Origin: Septoria linicola
Taxonomy: Eukaryota; Ascomycota; Dothideomycetes; Mycosphaerellales; Mycosphaerellaceae
DNA: 64,000 nucleotides
Direction of reading: 5' to 3'
Assembly (NCBI GenBank): GCA_024114885.1
Contig: CP099419.1
Location: 4,154,001-4,218,000, forward strand
This document shows, piece by piece, positions 21,407 to 31,715 of this stretch. Every line of letters begins with the position of its first letter. The stretch's first letter is position 1. A program made the position numbers and the translations under genes. The notes beneath the pieces are model-generated. The model saw only the letters and a program-made list of their open reading frames with translations. It had not been told where the DNA came from and searched no databases.

Positions 21407-23134
21407 CTACCGCCTTCCTAGACCCCACTTGGCGATCCTTTCTTGGATGTCATTCCAAGGGAGTTCCCTTAGCTGCACGCCTTCCTCCTCACCCTGCTGC
21501 AAAACTACAGTCGGTGCGCCACTTCCTTGTCCGACATTGACCACACCGCCGCTAAATACCTGCTTTGCAACCCGTCTTAGATCTGCCATGCTGACCTTCT
21601 CGATATTGGCCACCATTTCTTTGACTGGAATCCTGCGTCCATGAACCTGCACTTGCCTGCCCAAGTCCTCAAGCTCAACCATTCGTGATTCCAGGTTCAT
21701 GAGGAGTGAAGATCGAAGCTGATTCTTTGCGCGCTTGACCTCAAGCTCGGAAAGCCGACCGAGACCTGTCTCAGCGCTAAGTAGACTGAGCTCGCGAGCC
21801 ATAGTGTCGAGCATCCTTGGGACAAATTGTGTCGCACAGCTGGCAGAGATGCCGAAAAGTCCAGAGTCTGTGTAGGCGTGGTTGAACGCTACGCAGTTCT
21901 CTACCCAGCCGTACTGGTTCAGAACATTGGTGTAAAGTCGACTATACATTCCCTTTCCAGGTCCTCCGGCTGAGAAAGAACCGCCGCCACCGAGCAGAGT
22001 CTGCAGCGTGGCGAGCGTGTAGATGTCGGGGTGTGATATGGGTAGCGATTCAAACGCTAAATGGATGTGGGAAACTCGTGGCAATGACGGATTTGGTGGG
22101 ATTGGCAGAGGTGGCAGTGTCAAAAAGCCACCAGTGTATTGCGATGGCAGGCCAAAGTCGATCGGTGCGTCTAGTGGATGAGGAATGATCTGCGATGGGT
22201 CGAGAGGTGAGACTGTGGCCTTTTGCGTAGCAGACGTGGAGAGGTTCTTCAGGAATGGGATCTTTGACATAAGTCGCGAGTCCTTTTGAGACGGGATTGG
22301 TGATGTTGGGTAAGGTGGTTGTACCTGTGATGACTTTGCTTCTAGTGACGGAGCATTCGTGGTTGCGTGTCCAGTCATGTCTCCAAAGTACTGCGTGGCT
22401 AGGTTGACCGCAGTGTCGTGTGGCACTCCAGCGAATGCTACCACCATGCGGTCTGGGCGAAAGAAGGCCTTGCGGTATGCCTCGATCGTCCTGGCGTTGA
22501 TCTGATCGAGCCTTTCTTTCGGACAGAGCAGAGGGTTGCCCAGTGTGTTGTCCCGGTATGCCGCCATATGTACCAGCTCAGGCAGTATCAGCTCTGGCTT
22601 GCCCCATATCTCACCGATTTCGTAGTCTGCTGTCTCAAGTTGCCGTTGCACCTCCTCCTCAGTGATGTTCGGATCTCGTATCGTCTCTGCCAATAAGGCG
22701 ATTGTCTCCGGCACGGCAGAGTTGAAGGTTGCAGATTGATACATCAGACTTTCTCTGGAGGATGCGCACTGGATGTTTCCTCCCAGCCCTTCCATAGCCT
22801 CCAGCATCTGGTCTGAAGAGCGTTTCGTGGTGCTCTTGAAGGCCAATCGATCGATGATATGTGAACATCCTCGCAGCGCCTCGGTCTCGTATCGCGACCC
22901 GGCGTCAACATAGACGCCTATTCCAGAGAAATGGCCAGGCAATGATTCCGATGCGACTCGGATGCCGTTTGGCAGTGTCGTTATCTGATCGAGGTCTGTT
23001 GGTTCTGCGGGAGACGGAGGTGTTCGTGATGCGGTCGCATAGCTTCGTGATCGTGCGGTAGTTCGTGAGGCTACTTTTGCAATCTTCGATGCTTGCCGCG
23101 GAAGCGACAGCGATTTGCTCATGGTCCTTAGCAT
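21407..23134 (-). CDS. MAS2: Mitochondrial processing peptidase alpha subunit
   Basis: Intronless, 575 residues. The N-terminus is a typical mitochondrial presequence, rich in Arg, Ser and Ala with no acids (MLRTMSKSLSLPRQASKIAK). The M16 peptidase fold follows: TLPNGIRVASESLPGHFSGIGVY, GSRYET, then HIIDRLAFKSTTKRS, where the zinc motif of the beta subunit is degenerate. That degeneracy, together with the glycine-rich loop GGGGSFSAGGPGKGMYSRLY, identifies the alpha subunit. It dimerises with the catalytic beta subunit (Mas1) to remove presequences from imported matrix proteins, and the glycine-rich loop contributes to substrate binding. A second ATG four codons downstream is an equally possible start. 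Confidence 0.95.
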   Translation of the reverse strand: MLRTMSKSLSLPRQASKIAKVASRTTARSRSYATASRTPPSPAEPTDLDQITTLPNGIRVASESLPGHFSGIGVYVDAGSRYETEALRGCSHIIDRLAFKSTTKRSSDQMLEAMEGLGGNIQCASSRESLMYQSATFNSAVPETIALLAETIRDPNITEEEVQRQLETADYEIGEIWGKPELILPELVHMAAYRDNTLGNPLLCPKERLDQINARTIEAYRKAFFRPDRMVVAFAGVPHDTAVNLATQYFGDMTGHATTNAPSLEAKSSQVQPPYPTSPIPSQKDSRLMSKIPFLKNLSTSATQKATVSPLDPSQIIPHPLDAPIDFGLPSQYTGGFLTLPPLPIPPNPSLPRVSHIHLAFESLPISHPDIYTLATLQTLLGGGGSFSAGGPGKGMYSRLYTNVLNQYGWVENCVAFNHAYTDSGLFGISASCATQFVPRMLDTMARELSLLSAETGLGRLSELEVKRAKNQLRSSLLMNLESRMVELEDLGRQVQVHGRRIPVKEMVANIEKVSMADLRRVAKQVFSGGVVNVGQGSGAPTVVLQQGEEEGVQLRELPWNDIQERIAKWGLGRR

Positions 23135-23980
23135 ATATCAAGAGATGAATGGCTAAAGTGAAAGTCACTCGCAAGTTCATCTCCAAGATGTTTCTCGGTT
23201 GCCGCGAGCCGAGAAACTCTCGGCTAGATGCCGAAGTCCGCTGTGAACCATCGAGGACAAGCCTTCGAGGTCAACAACAGAATTGCTACACATGATGTTA
23301 GACTAGAATGAGGTCTACCTGACTTGAGTGACTGTGAATCTCGTGAAGCCATAGTTACCATCGTCAGGGTTGATAACAGACACAAACTGTCACATTAACA
23401 CGATTGATGTGTTTGAGAATTTCAGACTTCTGGTGATCAGCCAGGACAGCCTGGTTAGAACGCCAAATCTGCCTTCGACCATTTCGTAGCGTGTATTCAA
23501 AGTCTATGGCTCCAGCCTTGAGTGCTGAGCACAAACTATTGCGGCCTCGTCATGTACCTACTCCGTTACCGAGCATGTCAACGGCAATATGAGCGCCGTT
23601 CCTTCGTGATCTCGTGCCGCTCGCAACTGATCGACACGGTGGCCCAGGGTTTGTGGTGGGCGCCGTGTCTTGGGAATCTCGACGCCGCCCTCATTGCTCT
23701 CATCCAGCCGCATCTAGGCCAACTTCATCTTCTACCCTGTCTTGACTTTGCATCTGTGCACTCACCAATCTCTTGCCTGTCAGAATTCGTCTCAGCGGCT
23801 CGCTGAGCATTTAAAAATAGATCATACAGTTCTGCCAGTGGTGAGAAACTGTACAGCAGAAGCGGCTGCTGTGAGAGCATTCACCCGTCTCAGCAATCCC
23901 AAGGTTGAAGAGGTGGTGCGCTCTGATACGCAGTCGCTGCGACATAAAACCGCGACCAGTCCTTGGTAGTCCCGAAGCGC
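23135..23980. other. Intergenic between divergent genes
   Basis: Upstream regions of the processing-peptidase and FHA-RING genes. A 94-codon plus-strand frame at 23522-23806 is open but shows no family signal. No repeat or RNA gene seen. Confidence 0.4.
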
Positions 23981-25864
23981 ATGCAAATAATATCCGGCAT
24001 GCTAGGTTCCGCGACCACTGCGTCCCCGTCGCTGCACACTGCAATCACCAGTGCAAGCCCGTCTTCGCCTGTCCGTCCAAGTCGACTGCGAGGTCTGTCG
24101 TACTTGCGCAACTACACTCACAACCACCTCCACCGCTCTGACCAGACGCCTCCACCTCTGCTCCGCTCGACGTCGTCGCCTGTAGGATCGACCTTCTCCT
24201 TGTCGAGGAGCGCCACACCAACACAACAGCAGCAGCAGCAGGATTCACCGTCGTCAACAAGTGCAACGCGGGGTAATCAGCAGCAGGGACAGCAAGCACC
24301 GGCTGCATCTTCCACGATACAATCGAGCGAGAACGGCTGGATTCCGACCATTCAAGGCAGGAGTGGCTTGACTTCAACTACTTCTACTAACACCGTCTCG
24401 GCCACGCCAGAACCGAGCAACAGCAGTGCCGACATTGACAACATGACCCGGTCTCGAGCTGCAACGGCATTTGGCCCTACTGCCTCGAATACTTCAGCTA
24501 GACGGACGTCGACGGTCGATCTGCCCGAAATAGCTGCTATGCCTTCTGCACTACCAGACACTGCCTCGACTACCACACCAGGATCGCGCAAGGACTCTCT
24601 GCCAACCATCCGTTTCATACCGCACGTCGAGAACCGGTCCTCACGTCCGTCACTGCACTTCAATGCACTTTCCCGCCAGCTTAAAACGCTCGAGGGCAAG
24701 GTCAAGGTTGGCCGCTACAGCGAGCGCGACAGCCATACGGGAGAAGTAGTCGGCTTCAAATCCAAGGTCGTCAGCAGACGGCATTGCGAGTTCTGGTGCA
24801 CGGATGGACAATGGTATGTCAAGGACGTCAAGTCGAGCTCGGGCACGTTCCTCAACCATGTCAGGCTGTCCCCTCCAGGCGTCGAGAGCCGGCCATATGC
24901 TGTAAACGATGGTGATGTGGTTCAGCTCGGCATTGACTTCAAGGGAGGGGAGGAAGTCATATTCAGATGTGTCAAGATTCGAATCGAGTGCAATCGCGGC
25001 TGGCAGAAGAGCCTGAACAACTTCAACACATCAGCGCATAAGCGACTACTGCAGAACAGCGTCAAATCCACGCCTAAGGGGAAGGTCAGAGACTCGGATG
25101 CAGCTAGCGTCAACAGTTCAGAATGTTCCATCTGTCTTAATGCCGTGGCTCCGTGCCAGGCTCTGTTCGTGGCTCCGTGCAGTCACGTCTGGCACTACAA
25201 ATGCATTCGAGGACTAATTCACGGACCGAATTATCCCAACTTCTTGTGCCCAAATTGTCGGATGGTAGCAGACCTCGAGGCTGATGTCGAGCAGCCGGAG
25301 GCAGAAGCATTCGAAGAGTTCAACGAAGCCGAACTACAGGTTGACGCAGGTGGGGAGACTTCTGAAGCAGCAGATCCAGCCCGAAGTGGAGATCATAGCG
25401 ATGCTGATGATCTCGAGGCTTTTGAGTCCGCGCCTAGCACAGGAGCAAGGTCGCAGAATGGAGAAGTGGATGAGGATCTATCGCGAATGCTCAACGACGC
25501 TTCATTAAACTCGCCAACGCCGCAGGTGACCACACGGGCTGATAGGTCAAGCTCTTCTGCACTGCCCGTGCCCAATTCTCAGCCTATCAACATAGCACGA
25601 TCTCGATCAGGCCAACGCAGTCCCAGCGACCCACATGGAGCTCGTTCGACTACGCCAACTTCACATACACAATTTGCACTATCTGTTGGGCCAAACCCTA
25701 TCACGGAAGGCCCTATGACGCCGAGGAATGACGCTGGGCCGTTTGTATTTGACGGCAGCGCAGGACGAGAGCGCATAGGCAATAATCTCGTCTCCCAAGC
25801 TGTCGCAGAGGTTAGTGAACCAGGATCACCTGATGAGACTCCGGCTAGAAATTGGCCGCTATGA
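23981..25864 (+). CDS. FHA-RING E3 ubiquitin ligase, Dma1/Chf1-like
   Basis: Intronless, about 627 residues from the first ATG (MQIISGMLGSATTASPS). A long Ser/Thr/Gln-rich disordered region includes a short polyQ run. An FHA domain lies near residues 230-335, with KVKVGRYSERD, the core KSKVVSRRHCEFW and the SSSGTFLNHVRLSP loop that binds phosphothreonine. A RING finger follows: CSICLNAVAPCQ, PCSHVWHYKC and FLCPNCR. This FHA-then-RING order is that of the yeast Dma1/Dma2 and Schizosaccharomyces Dma1 ligases. They link phospho-protein recognition to ubiquitylation at the septin ring and spindle checkpoint. The C-terminal 170 residues are acidic and disordered. Family assignment is secure; the cell-cycle role is inferred from homologues. 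Confidence 0.93.
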   Translation: MQIISGMLGSATTASPSLHTAITSASPSSPVRPSRLRGLSYLRNYTHNHLHRSDQTPPPLLRSTSSPVGSTFSLSRSATPTQQQQQQDSPSSTSATRGNQQQGQQAPAASSTIQSSENGWIPTIQGRSGLTSTTSTNTVSATPEPSNSSADIDNMTRSRAATAFGPTASNTSARRTSTVDLPEIAAMPSALPDTASTTTPGSRKDSLPTIRFIPHVENRSSRPSLHFNALSRQLKTLEGKVKVGRYSERDSHTGEVVGFKSKVVSRRHCEFWCTDGQWYVKDVKSSSGTFLNHVRLSPPGVESRPYAVNDGDVVQLGIDFKGGEEVIFRCVKIRIECNRGWQKSLNNFNTSAHKRLLQNSVKSTPKGKVRDSDAASVNSSECSICLNAVAPCQALFVAPCSHVWHYKCIRGLIHGPNYPNFLCPNCRMVADLEADVEQPEAEAFEEFNEAELQVDAGGETSEAADPARSGDHSDADDLEAFESAPSTGARSQNGEVDEDLSRMLNDASLNSPTPQVTTRADRSSSSALPVPNSQPINIARSRSGQRSPSDPHGARSTTPTSHTQFALSVGPNPITEGPMTPRNDAGPFVFDGSAGRERIGNNLVSQAVAEVSEPGSPDETPARNWPL

Positions 25865-26264
25865 GTGATGTGCCCTTTCCGCTTCCATCGTCATTCATGG
25901 TACCCGTGGCGCGAAGACAGAAGGCAGCCACTTGATTCAAGCAACGCAAATTGGAGTTTTCGGGTGGTTATGTACGGGGTCTGCATTTGAGCGAGCATTG
26001 GCATCTTGATGAGCATTAGTCCAGTCTGGACCATTTCCACTACACTGATGACAGTTTTCAGTATCGACCACTTTCAACGCATCTCACCTTGCTATTCCAT
26101 TGCAAGGGTAACTGTTTGCTGGAATACTGATAAGCTTTTCCAACCATTTGGCGCGAACCAGAAGTTCACGAGCTCACTTGGCACCAAACACATTTCACTT
26201 TGTGTGCGGTCTCCCTGTAGGAACACGACTGTACTCACGAGCTTCTAGCCGATTACCTCCAAAC
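25865..26264. other. Intergenic, upstream of F-box paralogue 3
   Basis: 3' flank of the FHA-RING gene and leader of the next F-box gene. No protein-like frame or repeat seen. Confidence 0.4.
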
Positions 26265-27204
26265 ATGGCCTTGTTGCCAGATCTGTGCAGCCTACCTGTA
26301 GAGCTGCACACATCTATTCTGTCAAATCTTTCACCTCGACAGACTATCTCTTGCCGGCGGATCAGCCGGCATTTCCGGACTCTCATTGATGATAAGGTAA
26401 TGCCTCGAGTACTGTTAAGAGTCGCAGAGCACTAACCCTGCGGGACAGAAGAATCAGCGCTCACTCTATATTGATGAGATAAAGCGTATGCTGCATAAGA
26501 TCGCTGACAAGACTGAAAGACACCTCTACTTTTCTATTGACACCAGAGAAGACGATGGTATCCAAACGGCATTTATCCGAGCTGGAATTGACCATCTTCG
26601 CTTCTATGGTCTGACCTTGGACGAGGCAATCAAGAATTCCCACGTCTTGGTCGGCTTTGTGAATTACTACTGCCACCGCTACAAAGTGCAGTCCAAGAAA
26701 GCATACATTGATACCAAGGCTGCCGCCAACTGGTTGACCTTCCTACTCACATACTATCAAGCATGCCACTTTCCCTCCGGCAACAACGCCGGCTATGATG
26801 CAGCCTTTAAGCAGACCACATCCGCGAGAATACTGCATGGCAATCTACGAGCTGGACTACTCTTGGGCGAGCCCCATGAGGAATGCATGAAGCTGATCAA
26901 GTTTCTGGAAAAGACGCCGGGTCTTTATCGACCTCGATACGCGGGATCTCGCAAGCTCCGCGTTCTGAACCCTCCTCCGCCTACGGAGGTCAAAGCGAGT
27001 GTGCTGAATGAAATCGAGGGGAAAACGTTCTTATCAAAGGTGGGACTGAATAGATTGCCGGAATACGCGCCCATGCAGTACTTTGTTACTACGAGGGGAA
27101 AGCATGGCGAGTGGGTGCTGGAGAAGGTGAAGGCTGTGGGGAAGGGAGAGGAGATAGGTTGGCTGCAACAGGCGCTGGTACTGGAGACTATCCATCTCTC
27201 GTGA
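26265..27204 (+). CDS. F-box protein, paralogue 3
   Basis: Two exons, 26265-26396 and 26449-27204, with a 52-bp intron (GTAATG donor, ACTAACC branch, ACAG acceptor), joined in phase 0, about 295 residues. The F-box is LPVELHTSILSNLSPRQTIS then CRRISRHFRTLIDDK, and the intron falls exactly at its end. The middle is helical with no recognised repeats (ANWLTFLLTYYQACHFPSGN). The tail has YFVTTRGKHGEWVLEKV and ends EEIGWLQQALVLETIHLS, in line with the other F-box genes here. Probably an SCF adaptor; the substrate is unknown. Confidence 0.82.
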
Positions 27205-27506
27205 AATTTTCGTATCAGGGAGTTCGTAGTAATGGCTCAAATCGCAATTGAGCAAGGTCATAGTCATTGACAGAATACAGCAATTTTTGTTTTGGGGTGC
27301 TTGCCCGAGCTCCACTTTCGCGAGAACAATCAATAAGCGAGCGCGGTCGAGGTGAAGGAAGGAAGCACTGACCACAAAGTGAAGCTGCGCAGTTGCTGCA
27401 GCTCGCCAAACACTAACCACGCGACAGAATTCGAAACTTCTTTCGTCTCGCGACAAGGAACCACCTCCAAACAACATCGACGGCAAGTGATCGCCGCCAT
27501 CACCAG
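27205..27506. other. Spacer between F-box paralogues 3 and 4
   Basis: A 302-bp gap between two head-to-tail F-box genes, presumably the promoter of paralogue 4. No element recognised. Confidence 0.4.
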
Positions 27507-28457
27507 ATGATGGCCACCGTCGCGAAGAAGCCGCCACTGCGGTTCATCGATCTCGCCACGGAGTTGCAGCTCAAGATTTTGTCACAGTTGCCGGCGCGGG
27601 AGATCCAGATGGTGCGTCGTGTTAGTTGGCACTTTCGCGAGACGATTGACCTCGAGGTAAGGTGAGCTCAACAAGGAGATGAGGACGAGAGACTGAATTC
27701 TGCACAGGAGAGTTGGAGCCTGCTAGTGAGCACCAGCATTACGGAATGCCTCGACAGATTGGAGTCTTTCACCAAACGATATATCGAATTCCCGGTCGAT
27801 GGAGCTCGAAATGGATTAGATGCGTTTCTGGATGCTATATTCGACTTCGCGAACGTCAAAGGTCACCAATATCAGCATGTCGATGCACGCGCTCCACAGC
27901 ATGAGAATGTGAACGACCTGTGTGAGCTATTCTCGACTTTTTGGCACGCACAGAAGGGGCACCACTACCCCGCGACGACAGGGCCTTTCCGTGGACAGCG
28001 GAAGGGACCTGTGGTGTTCACCATGCTATGGTAGCACTGGCACGTGGAGAGGAAGGAGGAACCTCTCGACAAAATTCAGTACAACGAGACCATGAATATG
28101 GTCAAGTTAATGTTTGAGTTGCTCGAGTTTTGTTATCAAGTTGGGAAGGGTAGCATTTCTGCTGCCGTCGAAAGTCGATTCCGGAATGAGGCAATGTGCG
28201 ATGCAGGCTTGTTGCAGTACCCTGTCGTCGCGGCACCACAACTTGATGCAAGTGAAGACTTCCTTCATCATCGCGAGCAGCGCATGGCGCGTCTCCAAGG
28301 TGCGCTCCAGATCCCAGAGCTACATGAAACAGCTCCCTACACATTCTACCTCAAGACAAGTTGGGCGAAGAGAGAGGTCGTGAAAGCGATGGACAAGTCC
28401 GAGGTGGTTCAAGGACTGAAGCGCGCCGCTATTCTGAAAGAGCTTTTCATAAACTGA
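27507..28457 (+). pseudogene. F-box protein, paralogue 4, with an in-frame TAG
   Basis: Two exons, 27507-27656 and 27708-28457, with a 51-bp intron (GTAAGG donor, GACTGAAT branch) at the same site as in paralogue 3. The F-box is LATELQLKILSQLPAREIQM then VRRVSWHFRETIDLE. The frame is open over 299 codons except for TAG at 28032-28034, inside VVFTMLW*HWHVERKEE. Downstream it stays protein-like and ends with the family tail: FYLKTSWAKREVV, then VVQGLKRAAILKELFIN. No intron of plausible size removes the stop. Change of TGG or CAG to TAG would fit. Either a damaged copy or a truncated F-box-only protein of about 158 residues. Confidence 0.75.
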
Positions 28458-28575
28458 TCGTGCTACGAGGAAGTACTCGAAGGCCTAGCGGAGACATCAT
28501 GAAAGGCGTTGATCGACTACACGTACTCCCGTAGGGCGTCGATACACACCATATCCATTCGATCTCTACGACCGC

Positions 28576-29844
28576 TTACTTGATTTTGTTCCCTCCATTC
28601 GGTAACTTCGCCCTGAAAGCTACATACGGCTTCTTCCTCCTATCCACCAAAGGTAGCCCCTGACCAGGATAAATCGCATTCAAGTAGTTCAGCTGGTTCA
28701 CAGTGAAATACAAATACCCATCTGTCGCCACGCTCATCGTATCCACCCAATTAATCCTTGGATCCCTCACAAATATAGTCGAGAATGTCGTAGCAGGGTT
28801 ATACATGCTAATTCCGTTCTGTTCGACCTGGCCATTGTACACGATGCCATTTGAGTCAGTTTCCAGGCCATCTGATATGCCTTTTTCGCCGAGATTCTTG
28901 ACAGAGGATTGTGCGGCTGAGATATCGCCGGAGCGGAGAGGAGCTGTGGGTACGGAGTAGAGGAAACGTCCGCCGATGACGGAGAAGTAGATTGTGTTTC
29001 CGTCTGGGGAGAGAGTGATACCATCGCTGCCGAAGGTTATATATCCGGGCTTGATGGCTGATGCGAGGCCGGAGACTTGGTACATTGGATCGCCCCAAAC
29101 GAATGGGACAGAGCCGAAGATTGCTTTGGTTTCTTTGAGGGCGAGGCGGCTGCCTTTTCCTGTAGCGAGGTCGATGAAGATGATCGCGTTGTCCCCTTCG
29201 AGCGAGCTGTCGGTAACGTAGGCTGCGCCTTTGCCGGAAGTGTTGGACAGGCGAGGGTTGCGGTCGATACGGACGTCGTTGAGGTATGAGTCTGGTTTGA
29301 CAAGGTCGGAGGTGAAGACGATGGTTTGGATGACTTGGTTTGTGGTGAGGTCGATGTTGACGAGCTTTGGTCCGCCAGGTACGGTTGCCTTGAGCATGGG
29401 GCTTGCTGGGTCTGAGAGATCTTGTACGCGACCAGTGTCGAGGATCCAGAGAGTATCTGCAGAGTCGACGATGACGCCTTGTACGCCGAGAAGGTGGTTG
29501 CGGTCGCCTTTCGTTACGGGTGGGATGCTCAATCTGTTGACAGCGCCGCCTGGGCTCATGTTGTATGTTGCATTTGGGTATGCTGTTTCGGAGTCTTGTG
29601 AAGTGAGTTCTCCGACTTGCATAGTTGGAATGATGCCATTGTAAGTGTTGGCCACATCCAGCCCACTAGGATAGCAGGCAAACTTCCTGCCCTTCGATGA
29701 CACCGCGATGCCTGTTGGCCACTGTCCAGTAAAGTAGTGCACAATCTCGAGTGGTGGACCTGCCACACCAGGATCGGTTCTGATGTCAGAAGGTCCTACA
29801 GCGATAGCTGTCTGCAGCAAGGTGAGCGCCAAAAGACTTCTCAT
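28576..29844 (-). CDS. Secreted yellow / major royal jelly protein-like beta-propeller
   Basis: Intronless, 422 residues. A signal peptide (MRSLLALTLLQTAIA) is followed by a protein built of repeated blades typical of the yellow/MRJP family. Family-like stretches include QWPTGIAVSSKGRKFACYP, GVIVDSADTLWILDTGRVQD, SYLNDVRIDRN, GAAYVTDSSLEGDNAIIFID and GSDGITLSPDGNTIYFSV. Insect members act in pigmentation or as nutrient proteins. Fungal and bacterial members are secreted and mostly uncharacterised, some resembling lactonase-type propellers. No catalytic assignment is made. It converges on F-box paralogue 4 with a 118-bp gap. Confidence 0.88.
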   Translation of the reverse strand: MRSLLALTLLQTAIAVGPSDIRTDPGVAGPPLEIVHYFTGQWPTGIAVSSKGRKFACYPSGLDVANTYNGIIPTMQVGELTSQDSETAYPNATYNMSPGGAVNRLSIPPVTKGDRNHLLGVQGVIVDSADTLWILDTGRVQDLSDPASPMLKATVPGGPKLVNIDLTTNQVIQTIVFTSDLVKPDSYLNDVRIDRNPRLSNTSGKGAAYVTDSSLEGDNAIIFIDLATGKGSRLALKETKAIFGSVPFVWGDPMYQVSGLASAIKPGYITFGSDGITLSPDGNTIYFSVIGGRFLYSVPTAPLRSGDISAAQSSVKNLGEKGISDGLETDSNGIVYNGQVEQNGISMYNPATTFSTIFVRDPRINWVDTMSVATDGYLYFTVNQLNYLNAIYPGQGLPLVDRRKKPYVAFRAKLPNGGNKIK

Positions 29845-30108
29845 TGTGTCGGCAGTCTGTTTATGGATGGAGTGAGGTTGCTAGTGCTCAGGGCAGTCTC
29901 ACGAGAGCAGGTGTTCCATCTTATGGTAAAAAATATTGAGCCTCGGTCGAATTGTAACACGGTACAATGCTACACTTCTTTGACCTCATGAGGACAAGCG
30001 CTTGCCGAAAGAAGGATAAGAAGGGCATGTCTCCGCCATGATCTGCAGGAACCTATAAACTAGGTTCGTCAAGCTTCAGCCTCAGTTCGATGAAGATCTG
30101 CCAAGACG

Positions 30109-30815
30109 TCACTCTGATGTGCTCGCTGACTCTTGTTTGCACGCTCGCGCGTTCGCACATAGCTTTACAGGTCCTCCTTGAGGGTAATAGTTCAGCGTTC
30201 GCTCCGCTTCCTTTCTCAGGTAGCGCTCAGCGAACTGCTGCCTTGCTTCTCGCTCAATTTCATTGCGAAGTTCGTCTTCAGTCAACAATGCCCAGTCCTT
30301 CTTGGCTCTGACGCTCCGAAGAAGTTCACGTTTGGATGCAGCCCTCAGCTGATCAATCTTCTGCTCTTGCTTGAGCTCCTTTACCCTGCGCGTATACTCC
30401 TCGTGATACATGCTAAATACAAGATCATTTCTGACGTTCAATTCAATGTTGAGCTTCATTTCGTCTTCGTTCAATTGAGTCAAGCATTTGGATGGCCTCG
30501 AGTGAAGTGGCGGTAGAGAAGTGAGAGTGTTGCCAGCCTCGAGATACTCTGCTCGAGCTGTCTTCTTCGCTGCTGAAGGCCTTTATACCAGATGTTCGTT
30601 GCTGATCTGTCTTGTATGGACGATTGTATACGTTCCTGCAGCTTCTTGTCATGTAGCTCAGGCAAATCGAGTTTGGTAGCCTTCTTGCTTGTCGCACATA
30701 AATTCGTCTCTTCCTTTTGCTTGTCGTCTACGGGCTCATCGGGTGCATTGCTGCCGTCCTTGCGATCCTGAGCGTGGTCCTCCAGCTTTCGATGCGCTCG
30801 TCCAGTTGGGTCCAT
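30109..30815 (-). CDS. Hypothetical charged coiled-coil protein
   Basis: Two exons, 30815-30548 and 30464-30109, with an 83-bp intron (GTATCT donor, GAACGAAG acceptor) joined in phase 1, about 207 residues starting MDPTGRAHRKLEDHAQ. The protein is highly charged and probably helical or coiled-coil throughout: KLQERIQSSIQDRS, RRRQLEQNEMKLNIELN, EYTRRVKELKQEQKIDQL and EDELRNEIEREARQQFAERY. No signal peptide, membrane helix or known domain. The start is uncertain. A further candidate 5' exon (from an ATG at 31167 with a perfect GTAAGT donor) could join, but I found no phase-consistent link to this frame. Confidence 0.55.
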
Positions 30816-31715
30816 CTGTGGGAAGTTCCGATTGCGACCACTTGTCAGAAGGATCTGAGTGCCCTATATCTGTCAGTACTCCAGGTTTTGCTCTACCCAA
30901 AGGCCGCTCCAGTCCACTGCGCAGTCCAAGTCCCGTGGAAGTGACAGCGACGACAAGGTTGTTGAGCCCATCACTGGCGACAGTGACCACGTCTGTCGCA
31001 GCGTTGCGCAATCCATTGAACGGTGAGACATTGTTCCTTGAAGATGAGAAGCACAGAGTGCCTAGGAGGAATGTGACTGATCATACTTGTCAATTGGGTC
31101 TCGTCTGGCAAGCGAGGAGGCTTGACTTACGTGTGAGATGCAGTCCTTCGTATTGCTTGCGCGCCATTTCCGAAAATGAGAGTGCGCTGTGCTGAACTGT
31201 AGGATGAATGCGAATGTAGCTTTGTAGCATCAATATACTTATTCTCTGCTATACAATCACTGGTTTTGCTCAACCTTCGGTGCATAGCCGGACTGCTCAG
31301 ATTTACAGCAAAGCTGCTTACCACGCAGCACCATGGCAGTCATTCCTCGAAGCGCTTACGTTTGCACCTTGCGAATACTGTCTGCTGCCTCGTCCCGCTG
31401 CCGGCGATGCTATGAATATTGGCACGTCGCCTTGCCGACATTGTTGTTAAGTAGGAAAAGAAGAAGATCCAAAGGGGTAACGTGGGACCCAAAGCCAGCA
31501 AGCTTGACAATTAATTCTTCCTCATCCTACAACATATAGATTGGAGAGCATTGCACTGATGAGAAGATGACCTGGTCGCCACTTCTCACGTTTCACGTAG
31601 ACGGAAAGAATGGCTAAGTCCGAGGACAAGACTTCACCTGGCAATGACAGCTTTCATTTCTCATCAACATTAAGACTGCTGACTGCTGGCACAATCACCA
31701 CACCACGACCGCATC
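30816..31715. other. Intergenic with a possible upstream exon
   Basis: Contains the divergent upstream regions of the coiled-coil gene and the MAPR-like gene. On the minus strand, ATG at 31167 opens a 12-codon frame ending at a strong GTAAGT donor, and a frame at 31061-30736 could follow, so the coiled-coil gene may extend here. Nothing else recognised. Confidence 0.35.
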
